Shown here piece after piece: positions 27,584 to 36,094 of a DNA stretch of 63,449 bases. The first letter of the stretch is position 1, and each line of letters begins with the position of its first letter. The stretch is from positions 1-63,449 of the forward strand of contig NZ_FZNZ01000025.1 of assembly GCF_900187995.1 (NCBI RefSeq). The letters run 5' to 3'. The notes below the pieces were generated by a model. The model was not told the DNA's origin and did no database searches. It was given only the letters and a program-made list of their open reading frames with translations. The position numbers were made by a program, and so were the translations under genes. Origin of the DNA: Prevotella jejuni (lineage in GTDB: Bacteria; Bacteroidota; Bacteroidia; Bacteroidales; Bacteroidaceae).

Positions 27584-29374
27584 ATGGCACAGATACCCTA
27601 TCTTGATGTCCAAAACCTAACGAAGAGTTTCGGAGCACAGGTTCTTTTTAAGGATATTTCATTCTCTATAGCAGAAGGACAGCACATTGGTCTCGTAGCT
27701 CAAAACGGCACTGGGAAGTCTACCCTACTCTCTATTCTTACTGGGAAAGAAGGTTATGACAGCGGATCTATCATCTATCGCAATGACTTACGTGTGGGGA
27801 TGTTAGAACAAAGTCCGCATTTCGACCCAGAGGAGAGTGTGTTAGACGCCTGTTTCAACCATGAAGGCAACCCAGAAAGACTCTTAAAGGCAAAGCAGAT
27901 ACTCACGATGTTGAAGCTCTACGACTTAGATCAACCCATGGGACAACTAAGTGGTGGGCAACAGAAGCGTGTGGCCTTGGCAAATGTCCTTATACTCGAG
28001 CCAGATTTCCTCATACTTGACGAGCCTACTAACCACCTCGACTTAGAGATGATTGAATGGTTAGAAGGCTATCTATCTCGTGGTAATAAGACTATCTTCA
28101 TGGTGACCCACGACCGTTATTTCCTTGATAATGTGTGTAACACGATATTAGAGTTAGACAACAACACCATCTACACCTATCGTGGTAATTACTCTTATTA
28201 CTTAGAGAAACGTCAGGAGAGAATTGACAACACCCGTGCTGAGATTGCGCGTGCAAACAATCTCTACCGAACAGAGTTAGAGTGGATGCGCCGTATGCCA
28301 CAGGCTCGTGGCCATAAAGCACGCTATCGTGAAGAGGCTTTCTATGAGTTAGAAGCAAAGGCAAAGCAGCGCATTGAGGAAAGACAAGTGCGTCTGAAGT
28401 CGTCAAGCGTATATATAGGTAGTAAGATATTCGAGTGCCAATACGTTTCAAAAAGGTTTGATGAGAAAGTCATTCTGAATGAGTTTTACTACAACTTCTC
28501 ACGCTTTGAGAAGATGGGCATCGTCGGAAACAATGGCACGGGAAAGTCTACTTTCGTCAAGATGTTGCTCGGCGACGTCACTCCCGACAGTGGAAAGTTT
28601 GACATAGGGGAGACTGTTCGCTTCGGATACTTCTCCCAAGAGGGATTAAAGTTCCGTGAGGATCAGAAGGTTATCGACATCATCACGGATATAGCAGACT
28701 ATATCGACCTTGGTGGAGGGAAGCACATGACAGCCTCTCAGTTCCTCAACTATTTCCTCTTCTCGCCTGAACAACAACACAACTATGTGTATAAGCTGTC
28801 GGGAGGAGAGAAGCGCAAGCTCTATCTCTGTACTGTCTTAATGAAGAACCCTAACTTCTTAGTACTCGACGAGCCTACCAACGACTTGGATATTCAGACC
28901 TTACAAATCCTTGAAGAGTACTTACAAGACTTCCCTGGCTGTGTTATCGTGGTTTCTCACGACCGCTATTTTATGGACAAGGTTGTCGACCATCTCTTAG
29001 TGTTCAAAGGTGATGGTGAGATACAAGACTTCCCTGGAAACTACACGCAATACCGTGATTACCAGAAGATGAAGTCTAAGGAAGAGGAACAGCAGAAACC
29101 AGCCAAGAGTAGCAACACCAGTGGTAACGATGCGAAGAAAGATTATCGTAACAACCAGAAGCGTAAGTTGTCCTTCAAAGAGAAACGTGAATACGAAGAG
29201 CTTACGGATAAGATTGCACAATTAGAAGAGGAGAAGCAACAGCTTGAAGAGGAACTTTGCTCTGGCAATCTGTCGGTGGATGAACTGACAGAAAAGAGTA
29301 AACGGCTCCCTATCTTGAAGGAGGAATTAGACGAATTAGAGCTTCGTTGGTTGGAATTAGCCGAACTGGCTTAA
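27584..29374 (+). CDS. ABC-F family ATPase (Uup-like)
   Basis: 596 residues with two ABC cassettes and no membrane domain. First cassette: AQNGTGKSTLL, LSGGQQKRVALA, LILDEPTNHLD. Second: GNNGTGKSTFV, LSGGEKRKLYL, LVLDEPTNDLD. The C-terminus (about 520-596) is a charged coiled coil, as in Uup. ABC-F proteins work on the ribosome or on DNA rather than in transport. The engB linkage fits a translation or ribosome role. Some relatives protect against antibiotics, but nothing here indicates that. Confidence 0.9.
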   Translation: MAQIPYLDVQNLTKSFGAQVLFKDISFSIAEGQHIGLVAQNGTGKSTLLSILTGKEGYDSGSIIYRNDLRVGMLEQSPHFDPEESVLDACFNHEGNPERLLKAKQILTMLKLYDLDQPMGQLSGGQQKRVALANVLILEPDFLILDEPTNHLDLEMIEWLEGYLSRGNKTIFMVTHDRYFLDNVCNTILELDNNTIYTYRGNYSYYLEKRQERIDNTRAEIARANNLYRTELEWMRRMPQARGHKARYREEAFYELEAKAKQRIEERQVRLKSSSVYIGSKIFECQYVSKRFDEKVILNEFYYNFSRFEKMGIVGNNGTGKSTFVKMLLGDVTPDSGKFDIGETVRFGYFSQEGLKFREDQKVIDIITDIADYIDLGGGKHMTASQFLNYFLFSPEQQHNYVYKLSGGEKRKLYLCTVLMKNPNFLVLDEPTNDLDIQTLQILEEYLQDFPGCVIVVSHDRYFMDKVVDHLLVFKGDGEIQDFPGNYTQYRDYQKMKSKEEEQQKPAKSSNTSGNDAKKDYRNNQKRKLSFKEKREYEELTDKIAQLEEEKQQLEEELCSGNLSVDELTEKSKRLPILKEELDELELRWLELAELA

Positions 29375-29572
29375 CACATATAGCCCAGCCCTATCAGGCT
29401 ACACCCCTCACTATCAAAGCGTTAACATCATCCGTTCCACTCAAGACATACGTGTGAGCGCATCTTCAAAAGTAAGTTTGCAAAGCGTCACCATCGGGAC
29501 TTCCCACTCATAGAAAGGTGTTCCCCTAAACGCTTTTAGGGTTATTCCACGAGGAGAACAATATCTTCCTAT

Positions 29573-29580
29573 TATCTTTG
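29573..29580 (+). promoter_or_regulatory. -7 box of DKNYY gene
   Basis: TATCTTTG, about 40 bases before the start codon. Confidence 0.5.
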
Positions 29581-29621
29581 TGGCATAACAACTAAGATAA
29601 TAACTAATAAAAAGAATGATT

Positions 29622-30188
29622 ATGAAAACCAATTACTTCTATCGCCAACTGTGTTTAAGTTGCATAGTCCTCATGGCTACCTTCGCACTCAGTGCTTCTG
29701 CACAGTCTTCACGTCAGATACGTCCTTACTCATTCAATAAGAAAGGGGTGTTTTATGGTCGTCAACCTGTGATGGGAATAGACCCACGCACCTTCGTTGA
29801 TCTTGGTTATGGGTATGCGAAAGATAGGTATAACGTCTATTTTGAAGGGCAGATTTTACCTTTTGTCGACCCACTGACGTTCCGCCTAAAAGTACCGGGT
29901 AGAGTCTACCCAGGCGACTATCCCGTTAATCCTAACGATGATTACGACCCCTACTACACTGAAGGCTACATTGTAACGTCTAATGCTGTTCTCTACAATG
30001 GGGAGAAGATTAGCGACAGCCCAAGCAGCTTCAAGGACTTAGGATGGGGTTATGGAAAGGACGCCTTCGATGTCTATTATATGGGTAAAAAGGTGAATGG
30101 CGCCAGCAGTAGCAGCTTCAAAGTACTCAAAGATGGCTATGCGGAGGACGCTTTCGACACCTATTATCGTGGAAGAGTAGTAAAATAA
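29622..30188 (+). CDS. Secreted DKNYY-repeat protein
   Basis: 188 residues from the second of two nearby Met codons (29616 and 29622); both give a signal peptide ending ALSASAQ. The mature part has three to four short repeats of the form GYAKDRYNVYFEGQ / GYGKDAFDVYYMGK / GYAEDAFDTYYRGR, the DKNYY motif of exported proteins of unknown role. A second DKNYY protein is encoded at 61059-61496. Eight bases separate it from the carbonic anhydrase gene, so they are likely co-transcribed. Confidence 0.8.
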   Translation: MKTNYFYRQLCLSCIVLMATFALSASAQSSRQIRPYSFNKKGVFYGRQPVMGIDPRTFVDLGYGYAKDRYNVYFEGQILPFVDPLTFRLKVPGRVYPGDYPVNPNDDYDPYYTEGYIVTSNAVLYNGEKISDSPSSFKDLGWGYGKDAFDVYYMGKKVNGASSSSFKVLKDGYAEDAFDTYYRGRVVK

Positions 30189-30196
30189 ATATACTT

Positions 30197-30736
30197 ATGA
30201 TAGAACAGATACTTGCTTATAACAAAAGGTTTGTGGCCGTAAAAGGCTACGAACCTTTTATTACCTCTGGTCAACCAGACATGAAGTTGGCCATTGTTAG
30301 TTGCATGGATACCCGCCTGACCAAGCTACTCCCCAATGCGCTCGGTCTGAGGAATGGTGATGCAAAGATTATCAAGGTTGCTGGTGGAACCATTCTTACG
30401 CCATACGACGCTGTTATTCGTTCGCTCCTTGTTGCTATCTATGAGTTGGGTTGCCAAGAGATTATGATTATCCATCACTCTGGCTGTGGTGCTTGCCACA
30501 TGAATGCGGCCCATTTCCTCCATCTGATGCACGACCGTGGCATAACAGACGAGGCTATTCAAGAGGCAAACAAGCATGTTAATCTCAACGAATACTTAGA
30601 CGGCTTCCATGATACGGAGGCGAGTGTGCGACGTACGGTAGCTACTGTTCAGCAGCATCCTCTCATCCCGAAAGATATTGTCGTGCGTGGTTTCATCATC
30701 GACTCACGTACAGGAGAGCTGACACCTGTCGAATAG
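30197..30736 (+). CDS. Beta-class carbonic anhydrase
   Basis: 179 residues. Zinc ligands and catalytic pair are visible: CMDTR at 36-40 (Cys36, Asp38/Arg40 dyad) and HSGCGAC at 94-100 (His94, Cys97). Hydrates CO2 to bicarbonate, useful for the CO2-requiring metabolism of Prevotella. Short length is usual for this type. No signal peptide. Confidence 0.92.
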   Translation: MIEQILAYNKRFVAVKGYEPFITSGQPDMKLAIVSCMDTRLTKLLPNALGLRNGDAKIIKVAGGTILTPYDAVIRSLLVAIYELGCQEIMIIHHSGCGACHMNAAHFLHLMHDRGITDEAIQEANKHVNLNEYLDGFHDTEASVRRTVATVQQHPLIPKDIVVRGFIIDSRTGELTPVE

Positions 30737-30987
30737 TTCGTTGCACAGATGACGTGGGTTTGTAGACTGACGGTCGTTGGGTGCGTTCGTCCCACTTATG
30801 GATAGCGACCCAACCCACCCTGTTCCGTTCATGCTCTGACAACATACTGCCTCTTTACACATGCCTCTCTGCTGTCCTGCTAAGCCTGACGCAGGTATAA
30901 GAACAAGGTAAGTAATAGGCTTCAACTGACGTTCCACAGGATGTGTCAGACATCCCACTTCATTCGTTGGACCAATCAGTAGACTTG

Positions 30988-31470
30988 CGAAAAATCATTA
31001 CATAGCATCAAGCTAAACACCTTCAAAACAGGAGTATAACATCTCATACCTCCAAGCCTATAACCCACAACATATCAACGCATTACAGACAGCGTTGAAG
31101 AAGACGCCCTTCTTGCCTCAAGAAGGGCGTTTTCAATGTGCAAGAAGGGCATCTTCTTGAAGCAAGAAAGGCATCTTCTTGAACGTAGAAGGGCGTGTGT
31201 TTGGTTCAAGGGGAGCGAAAAATGTTGACATGGAAGATGAAAAAAGACCCCTCCCCCAGCCCCAGTGACCCCTCCCCCAGCCCCTCCCCGAAAGGGAGGG
31301 GAGCGCCTAACGGGACAAAGTTTGCCGTGATTTTATCGGTTATGAGTAAAGAAAAACAGACTTGTCACAGCCTTTAACGCTCGCAACACAAGCCATCAAC
31401 ACCTAACACTCATCACCCATCATCCACCAACACAAGCCATCAACACCCAACACTTAACACCTAACACCCT
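30988..31470. repeat. Compound intergenic repeat element, copy 1
   Basis: Ordered modules: an ~100-base lead-in ending ATTACAGACAGCG; six 22-bp units (31098-31229), several opening AAGAAGGGC, the first reading as the reverse hairpin partner; the phrase GCGAAAAATGTTGACA; a C-rich stretch with hairpin CCCCTCCC/GGGAGGGG (31255-31305); and two 44-bp units starting AACACAAGCC (31385, 31429). The same modules in the same order recur at 53171-53790. The rest of the 749-base gap (30737-30987) holds no gene I can support. Confidence 0.8.
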
Positions 31471-31485
31471 GCAACAAGCACCTTC

Positions 31486-32751
31486 TTACTTACTAAGCTT
31501 AAACTTGATTGGCAGCGTGTAATAGACAGCAACTGGCCTACCATCTTGCTTACCAGGGATCCACTTAGGCATAACAGAGACGATGCGCATGGCCTCTTTG
31601 TCAAGAGATGGGGAAGCACCGCGTATAATCTCAGCCTGTCTGACCCTACCATCAGCCGCAACGACGAACTTTATCATAACTGTTCCTTGCTGATGCTTCT
31701 GGCTTGCTTCTGCCGGATACTTGATATTCTGCGCCAACCACTGGTAGAGATTACCATTAAACTTTGGCATCTCTGATACCACAATATAGACTTTCTGATC
31801 GTTATCTGGGCTCTTTTGCTTCTGTAAAACACTTACTGGAGCAACCTTATTGTCCACAGTAACGTTTGTTACACTGCGTGCAATAGAGTCAATATTACTT
31901 ACAATAAGTAACATGACAATCATTGGTACGTAAAGTACATACTTAACACGCATACTGCTGTTTGTCTTCTTCTTGTTCATCATTTTAATTCTTTTTTTAA
32001 TTGGTAAAACATTGAAATTATTTGAAATCGTAGCTACATTCTTCCTATATGTTAGTCCGAGCAGATGGTACTGATACTCCTTATTATTCACACCATTGTC
32101 TAACACGCTCCTATCAGCAAGGTATTCGAGATTTAATCGCACCTCACGTTTCAGCAACCAGACGAAAGGATTAAACCAAAAGAGCATACAAAACAGTTCT
32201 GCACAGAGTATGTCTATGGAATGAAACTGCCTACAATGGGTCAGTTCGTGCGTCATAATCTCGTCTGTCTCAGCCTTTGAGTGCCGTTCAAGATGGATGA
32301 ATATCCAATTAAAGAAGGAGAATGGCCCCTCATCATTGCGTAACAAGTAAACCTCAACACCATCAATATAAATAGTTTTACACCTGTTCTTCAACCTTAT
32401 AATAGACGCAATCTGCCATAAAAGACGCAAGAACAAAACGCACACAACTATGCCATAGACAGCCCAAGCAAACTGTTCCCAATTGAAGAAGCCACCACTC
32501 TCTGATGTGACTGACACAACTGGCAGAACAACAGTAGCGTATTCGTTAGTGATGGAAACCATCTTGTCATTGCCACTTAGCCATGAAGAAAAATCTATCA
32601 GAGGCAGACATAACGCTATAAGAAAGCTGCTGTTAAGGACATGTCTGCGCCATGAAAGAAAGGTGTCAGTCGAGAACATCAACTTATAAAACGCATAAAA
32701 CAACGCAAGAGCCATGTTGACTTTTAATAAATAGATTGCCATAATTGTCAA
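31486..32751 (-). CDS. BlaR1-like M56 metallopeptidase with C-terminal TonB domain
   Basis: 421 residues. Four hydrophobic segments; the M56 zinc-protease motif HELTH at 168-172 and EYLAD at 209-213 (third ligand). A last membrane helix near 270-290 leads to a periplasmic TonB C-terminal domain (about 330-421, with YPAEASQKHQQGTVMIKF and WIPGKQDGRPV). This M56-TonB fusion is common in Bacteroidota. In BlaR1/MecR1 systems the protease cuts the BlaI-type repressor encoded next door. The signal is unknown; no beta-lactamase gene is nearby. Confidence 0.88.
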   Translation of the reverse strand: MTIMAIYLLKVNMALALFYAFYKLMFSTDTFLSWRRHVLNSSFLIALCLPLIDFSSWLSGNDKMVSITNEYATVVLPVVSVTSESGGFFNWEQFAWAVYGIVVCVLFLRLLWQIASIIRLKNRCKTIYIDGVEVYLLRNDEGPFSFFNWIFIHLERHSKAETDEIMTHELTHCRQFHSIDILCAELFCMLFWFNPFVWLLKREVRLNLEYLADRSVLDNGVNNKEYQYHLLGLTYRKNVATISNNFNVLPIKKRIKMMNKKKTNSSMRVKYVLYVPMIVMLLIVSNIDSIARSVTNVTVDNKVAPVSVLQKQKSPDNDQKVYIVVSEMPKFNGNLYQWLAQNIKYPAEASQKHQQGTVMIKFVVAADGRVRQAEIIRGASPSLDKEAMRIVSVMPKWIPGKQDGRPVAVYYTLPIKFKLSK

Positions 32752-32799
32752 TATTTTAGGTGATTGCTATACGAGGATAAAGGGGACTACGGTCTTAAA

Positions 32800-33171
32800 C
32801 TATTCTTCCTTCCCTCTTTCTATCTCATCGATAATATCCTTCAAGTCGTCAGGAGAAATCTTATCCTCCTTTGCAAAGAATGAAACCATCTCTCGAAAGG
32901 AATTCTTAAAATACTTATCAACAAAACTGTGCATGAAGTCAGACTTATAATCCGACTGTTTTATCTTCGCTATAAAATGGTAGGTCAGTCCCTGCTGTTC
33001 GGCACCCACATACCCTTTACGCTTCAGATTGTTCATGATGGAAGCCACCGTTGTATAGGGAGGCTTAGGCTCTTGCAGTTGTGTCAACACCTCTTTGATT
33101 GTGCAACAACCCAACCGCCATACCTGCAACATCACGTCTTCTTCTTGTTTAGTTAGTTTCTCCATATTCAC
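32800..33171 (-). CDS. BlaI/MecI/CopY-family transcriptional repressor
   Basis: 123-residue winged-helix repressor (LTKQEEDVMLQVWRLGCCTI, YTTVASIMNNLKRKGYV recognition region). It precedes the M56 protease by 48 bases on the same strand, the standard pair in which the protease relieves repression. A TAGCTTTG -7 box lies at 33192-33199 on this strand, only ~20 bases before the start, so autoregulation there is plausible. Confidence 0.92.
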   Translation of the reverse strand: MNMEKLTKQEEDVMLQVWRLGCCTIKEVLTQLQEPKPPYTTVASIMNNLKRKGYVGAEQQGLTYHFIAKIKQSDYKSDFMHSFVDKYFKNSFREMVSFFAKEDKISPDDLKDIIDEIERGKEE

Positions 33172-33444
33172 TCAACGCTTGTTTTATGCCGCAAAGCTAC
33201 GAAACATTCGTAATAAAAACAACTTATTAGCGTTAAGAAAACCTAATATTTGCATTTTATTAATTGTTTATCAATCTAATACGAATATTTAGTAACGGGA
33301 CAAAGACAAATATCTCACCTTCATTAAGGTGCTTTTCACCTACAAAACTGATAATTTTCAGGCTTCGAAAAGAAACATGCATGAATAGTTGGTTGCGTCT
33401 GTCTTTTCTGTAGAACGCCAATAAGGTAATTTCATAAAACCAAA

Positions 33445-33528
33445 TTTGCTGTCATTACTGTCATACATCACGGCTATTTAACACCCTAACCTATAACAAG
33501 TTACACGAAGTGTTAAAAATGACAGCAA
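33445..33528 (+). repeat. Small inverted-repeat element GCTGTCAT, copy 1
   Basis: 84 bases bounded by TTTGCTGTCATT and AATGACAGCAA. A second copy in the opposite orientation lies at 47220-47304 and shares the ends and parts of the interior. It fills part of the 570-base gap between the BlaI gene and a lipoprotein gene; I see no gene in the rest. Confidence 0.7.
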
Positions 33529-33679
33529 CGTAAAATAAAAAATAATTAGTAATAATGTACCATCTATTCCACCGTATTTTCGTTGGTTTATCATCCACGA
33601 CTTTCGCAAGAACCATGCCCTTAAAGTACGGACGTAGCGTTGTACTATCACGCTAAACAAGCGTTTTTATTCATAATCG

Positions 33680-33711
33680 TTTGCCTGTATGCACGTAAAA
33701 GCGTACTTTTG
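33680..33711 (+). promoter_or_regulatory. Promoter of lipoprotein gene
   Basis: TTTG (33680-33683), 20 bases, TACTTTTG (33704-33711); start codon 28 bases further. Confidence 0.78.
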
Positions 33712-33738
33712 TAGTTACGAACAAAGAACCAAACGGAA

Positions 33739-34170
33739 ATGACAAAATATCTATACACATTCTTAGCACTAACCGTCTTGATCTTTGCAGGATGTAACAA
33801 AGCAAAAGAAGAGCCTCAAAAAGAGGTTTATCACGGCGTAAGAACGATTCCTACCGAGATAGTTGACAAAGGCAACCAAGCTGTACAAAATGCCAACAAA
33901 AGGGATGCAGGCTTCGTTAGTAACCGTGTGAACGAGGTGACACTCACCAGCTCTTGCTTCGGAGCAGTCAATGCGAACAACCTCGACATACTCCCTCGTC
34001 CTAATGAGACAAGCCGCAAAGACTCAACTGTCATCGACCAACTAAACCAAGGAGAGGTATTCCTCTTACAACCTGGTACCAAGGGTATTATGCTGACCGA
34101 TGCTGGTTCAAAACTATTAGTACGCTTCCAGATGGGCGAATTATGGATATGGAAGTCGGCTGTAAAATAA
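33739..34170 (+). CDS. Hypothetical lipoprotein
   Basis: 143 residues with lipobox IFAGC (Cys19) after a hydrophobic signal. The mature part is polar; the C-terminal ~50 residues (FLLQPGTKGIMLTDAGSKLLVRFQMGELWIWKS) look like a small beta or SH3-like domain. Family not recognised. It has its own promoter and no partner gene. Confidence 0.7.
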   Translation: MTKYLYTFLALTVLIFAGCNKAKEEPQKEVYHGVRTIPTEIVDKGNQAVQNANKRDAGFVSNRVNEVTLTSSCFGAVNANNLDILPRPNETSRKDSTVIDQLNQGEVFLLQPGTKGIMLTDAGSKLLVRFQMGELWIWKSAVK

Positions 34171-34238
34171 GTTAAGCAGTGTTAGCAAATGCCTTTTCGT
34201 GCGATTTGAACCAACACGTCAGAAATTAATCGTAGTTA

Positions 34239-34270
34239 TTTGTTATTTTAGAAATTAAGCTATAACTTTG
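34239..34270 (+). promoter_or_regulatory. Promoter of PARIS-like pair
   Basis: TTTG (34239-34242), 20 bases, TAACTTTG (34263-34270). Predicted start near 34277 leaves a leader of about 130 bases. Confidence 0.75.
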
Positions 34271-34406
34271 CAAAAGGATGTGATATGCAAACAGAAAGGT
34301 TAAGATAGCATCTTAATTTTGCGTATATCATCTCTCTGTAGTAGGATGCCTTAATGATAGTAGTAACTTAATCAAGGTAGTAACAGGTTTTTAATTTCAA
34401 TTTGAT

Positions 34407-35189
34407 ATGCTTGAGAAATCATATATTTTGTCGTTCGTTTTGAACAATCTTTGGGGGAAGTACAATATTGAGTTGCGAGACTTAGACCCAAAGATGAATA
34501 TCCTTGTTGGTATCAATGGCTGCGGCAAAACTACTCTTTTGGATGAGATCTATAACTACTACACGTCCTCTACGCAGAAACAAATGCATGGTCCATCTGC
34601 TCCTCACATCTATGCTTCACCAGACAGATTAGAGGGTAGCACCTTACTATATCTTAGGTCTTTAGATAATTACGCCCAGTTAGACAAGAGAAAGAAAGGT
34701 TCTGCACTTACACAAGCATTAGAATACGTGATTTATCAGAACAAAGAGGCATTCTCTTTCTTTAATTATAGAATGAGGATGATAGACTTTCCAAACGAAG
34801 CTGACATCATCAAAGGGCGCATCCAACGCTTCTTTGACATTATCGACAAGCTGTTTGCAGACACTAATAAGAAGATAGACATACAAGACAGTAGACTTGT
34901 CTTTCAGCAAGACGAAGACTTAGTAGAAGTAAATCAACTATCGTCTGGGGAAAAACAATTGCTACTAATACTCCTTAACGTATTCTTGCTAAAAGAAGAA
35001 AAAGCTGTTATCCTTATGGATGAACCAGAGATATCCTTGCATATCACGTGGCAATATCGTCTATTAGATATCCTAACGGAGTTAAACCCACAAGCACAAT
35101 TCATCATCACAACCCATTCTCCGAGTATCTTTGGGGATGGATGGGGTGATAAAGTCATTTATTTTGATGATATAACAAGGAAATGCTAA
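34407..35189 (+). CDS. ABC-type AAA ATPase, AriA-like (PARIS-like defence)
   Basis: 260 residues. Walker A GINGCGKTT (35-43), signature LSSGEKQLL (178-186), Walker B AVILMDEPE (200-208) and H-loop TTHSPS (His237): a single ABC/SMC-like ATP-binding head with an inserted helical part (about 85-165). No membrane domain. The next gene encodes a DUF4435 protein and overlaps by seven bases. An AAA_15/21-type ATPase plus DUF4435 is the make-up of the PARIS anti-phage system (AriA, AriB). It is shorter than the E. coli AriA as I recall it, so this may be a compact variant or a relative. Confidence 0.72.
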   Translation: MLEKSYILSFVLNNLWGKYNIELRDLDPKMNILVGINGCGKTTLLDEIYNYYTSSTQKQMHGPSAPHIYASPDRLEGSTLLYLRSLDNYAQLDKRKKGSALTQALEYVIYQNKEAFSFFNYRMRMIDFPNEADIIKGRIQRFFDIIDKLFADTNKKIDIQDSRLVFQQDEDLVEVNQLSSGEKQLLLILLNVFLLKEEKAVILMDEPEISLHITWQYRLLDILTELNPQAQFIITTHSPSIFGDGWGDKVIYFDDITRKC

Positions 35190-36055
35190 ATCCAAATATC
35201 TATAAGTCTCAAGCCGAGTATTGGAAGAATCTTCCAATTATAGACCGCTCCATTAAAGCCTGCGCCCACTTGGAAGATGAAGAAGATATCTTCTTCTGGG
35301 ATACAATACTACAAAAGTGTGATGCTGGAAAATACCTTTATATACCTTACAGCAAGAGCAAAGAGGGGCATGACACACATGGATGTGAACAATGTCTAAA
35401 GTTCTTACCATTTCTTTCAGATACATTCTTTATTTGTATTGATAGCGATTATAGGTATTTACTTCAGCAACCTAATATCGACGCAAAGCACTATGTCTTA
35501 CAAACATACACTTATTCCTGGGAGAACCACCTCTGTGAAAAAAGTTCATTGGAGGCTAACTGCAAGACTGTTGGCCTTATATCAGACTTTGATTTCTCCT
35601 TTTTTCTCTCTGAGCTATCTCATATCTTATACAAACCCTTACTCATTTTGCTCCACTCAAAGCAGCATGATGACAAAGAGATAACCGACAAAGAGTTTAA
35701 TGGTTGTCTACCCAAACAATGCCATAGGAAGGAGTTAGAAGATAGCGGGAAACAACTATTAGCCAATATCTCAGGACGCTTTACAGAGTTAATAGATAAA
35801 CATAAGCCTTATATAGAGGAACTTAATCTCGATAACGAAAGTAAGAGATATGAACAGTTAGGCCTAACTGAAGATAATGCCTATCTACATATTAGAGGAC
35901 ATAACCTCTTTGATTTACTCGGATATATTGGTAAACTGCTATGTCGAGAACAAGAGTTGCATTTCAAAGATGATATTCTCAAAAGAGGTTTTAAGACTGA
36001 GAACTATTGGGAAATATTGCACATCATTAGTGATGTCAAGTCATTAGGACTATAA
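35183..36055 (+). CDS. DUF4435 TOPRIM-like protein, AriB-like (PARIS-like defence)
   Basis: 290 residues of the DUF4435 type. Candidate TOPRIM acidic residues: the HLEDEEDIFFW stretch (Glu31 to Asp35) and the FICIDSDY strand (Asp87, Asp89). The conserved YSWENHLCE (111-119) is typical of DUF4435. In PARIS the AriB partner is a toxic TOPRIM nuclease released by AriA when it senses a phage anti-restriction protein, and it cuts tRNA. Here the start codon lies within the end of the ATPase gene, implying coupled translation. Function is inferred from this pairing. Confidence 0.72.
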   Translation: MLNPNIYKSQAEYWKNLPIIDRSIKACAHLEDEEDIFFWDTILQKCDAGKYLYIPYSKSKEGHDTHGCEQCLKFLPFLSDTFFICIDSDYRYLLQQPNIDAKHYVLQTYTYSWENHLCEKSSLEANCKTVGLISDFDFSFFLSELSHILYKPLLILLHSKQHDDKEITDKEFNGCLPKQCHRKELEDSGKQLLANISGRFTELIDKHKPYIEELNLDNESKRYEQLGLTEDNAYLHIRGHNLFDLLGYIGKLLCREQELHFKDDILKRGFKTENYWEILHIISDVKSLGL

Positions 36056-36094
36056 GCTATTTATGGTTTACAATAAAACTCCATCATTCTTATT

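Noticed and set aside
27584..29374. Antibiotic-resistance ABC-F
   Set aside because: Uup-like C-terminal coiled coil and engB linkage suggest housekeeping; nothing points to resistance.
31195..31377. 60-codon open frame rich in Pro-Ser
   Set aside because: Lies in the C-rich hairpin module of the compound repeat.
31486..33171. Beta-lactam resistance operon
   Set aside because: BlaI/BlaR-like regulators are present but no beta-lactamase or penicillin-binding protein gene is nearby, and the sensor domain is TonB-like.
34407..36055. Gabija or OLD-type system
   Set aside because: The ATPase has no fused TOPRIM domain and there is no UvrD-like helicase; ATPase + DUF4435 fits PARIS better.
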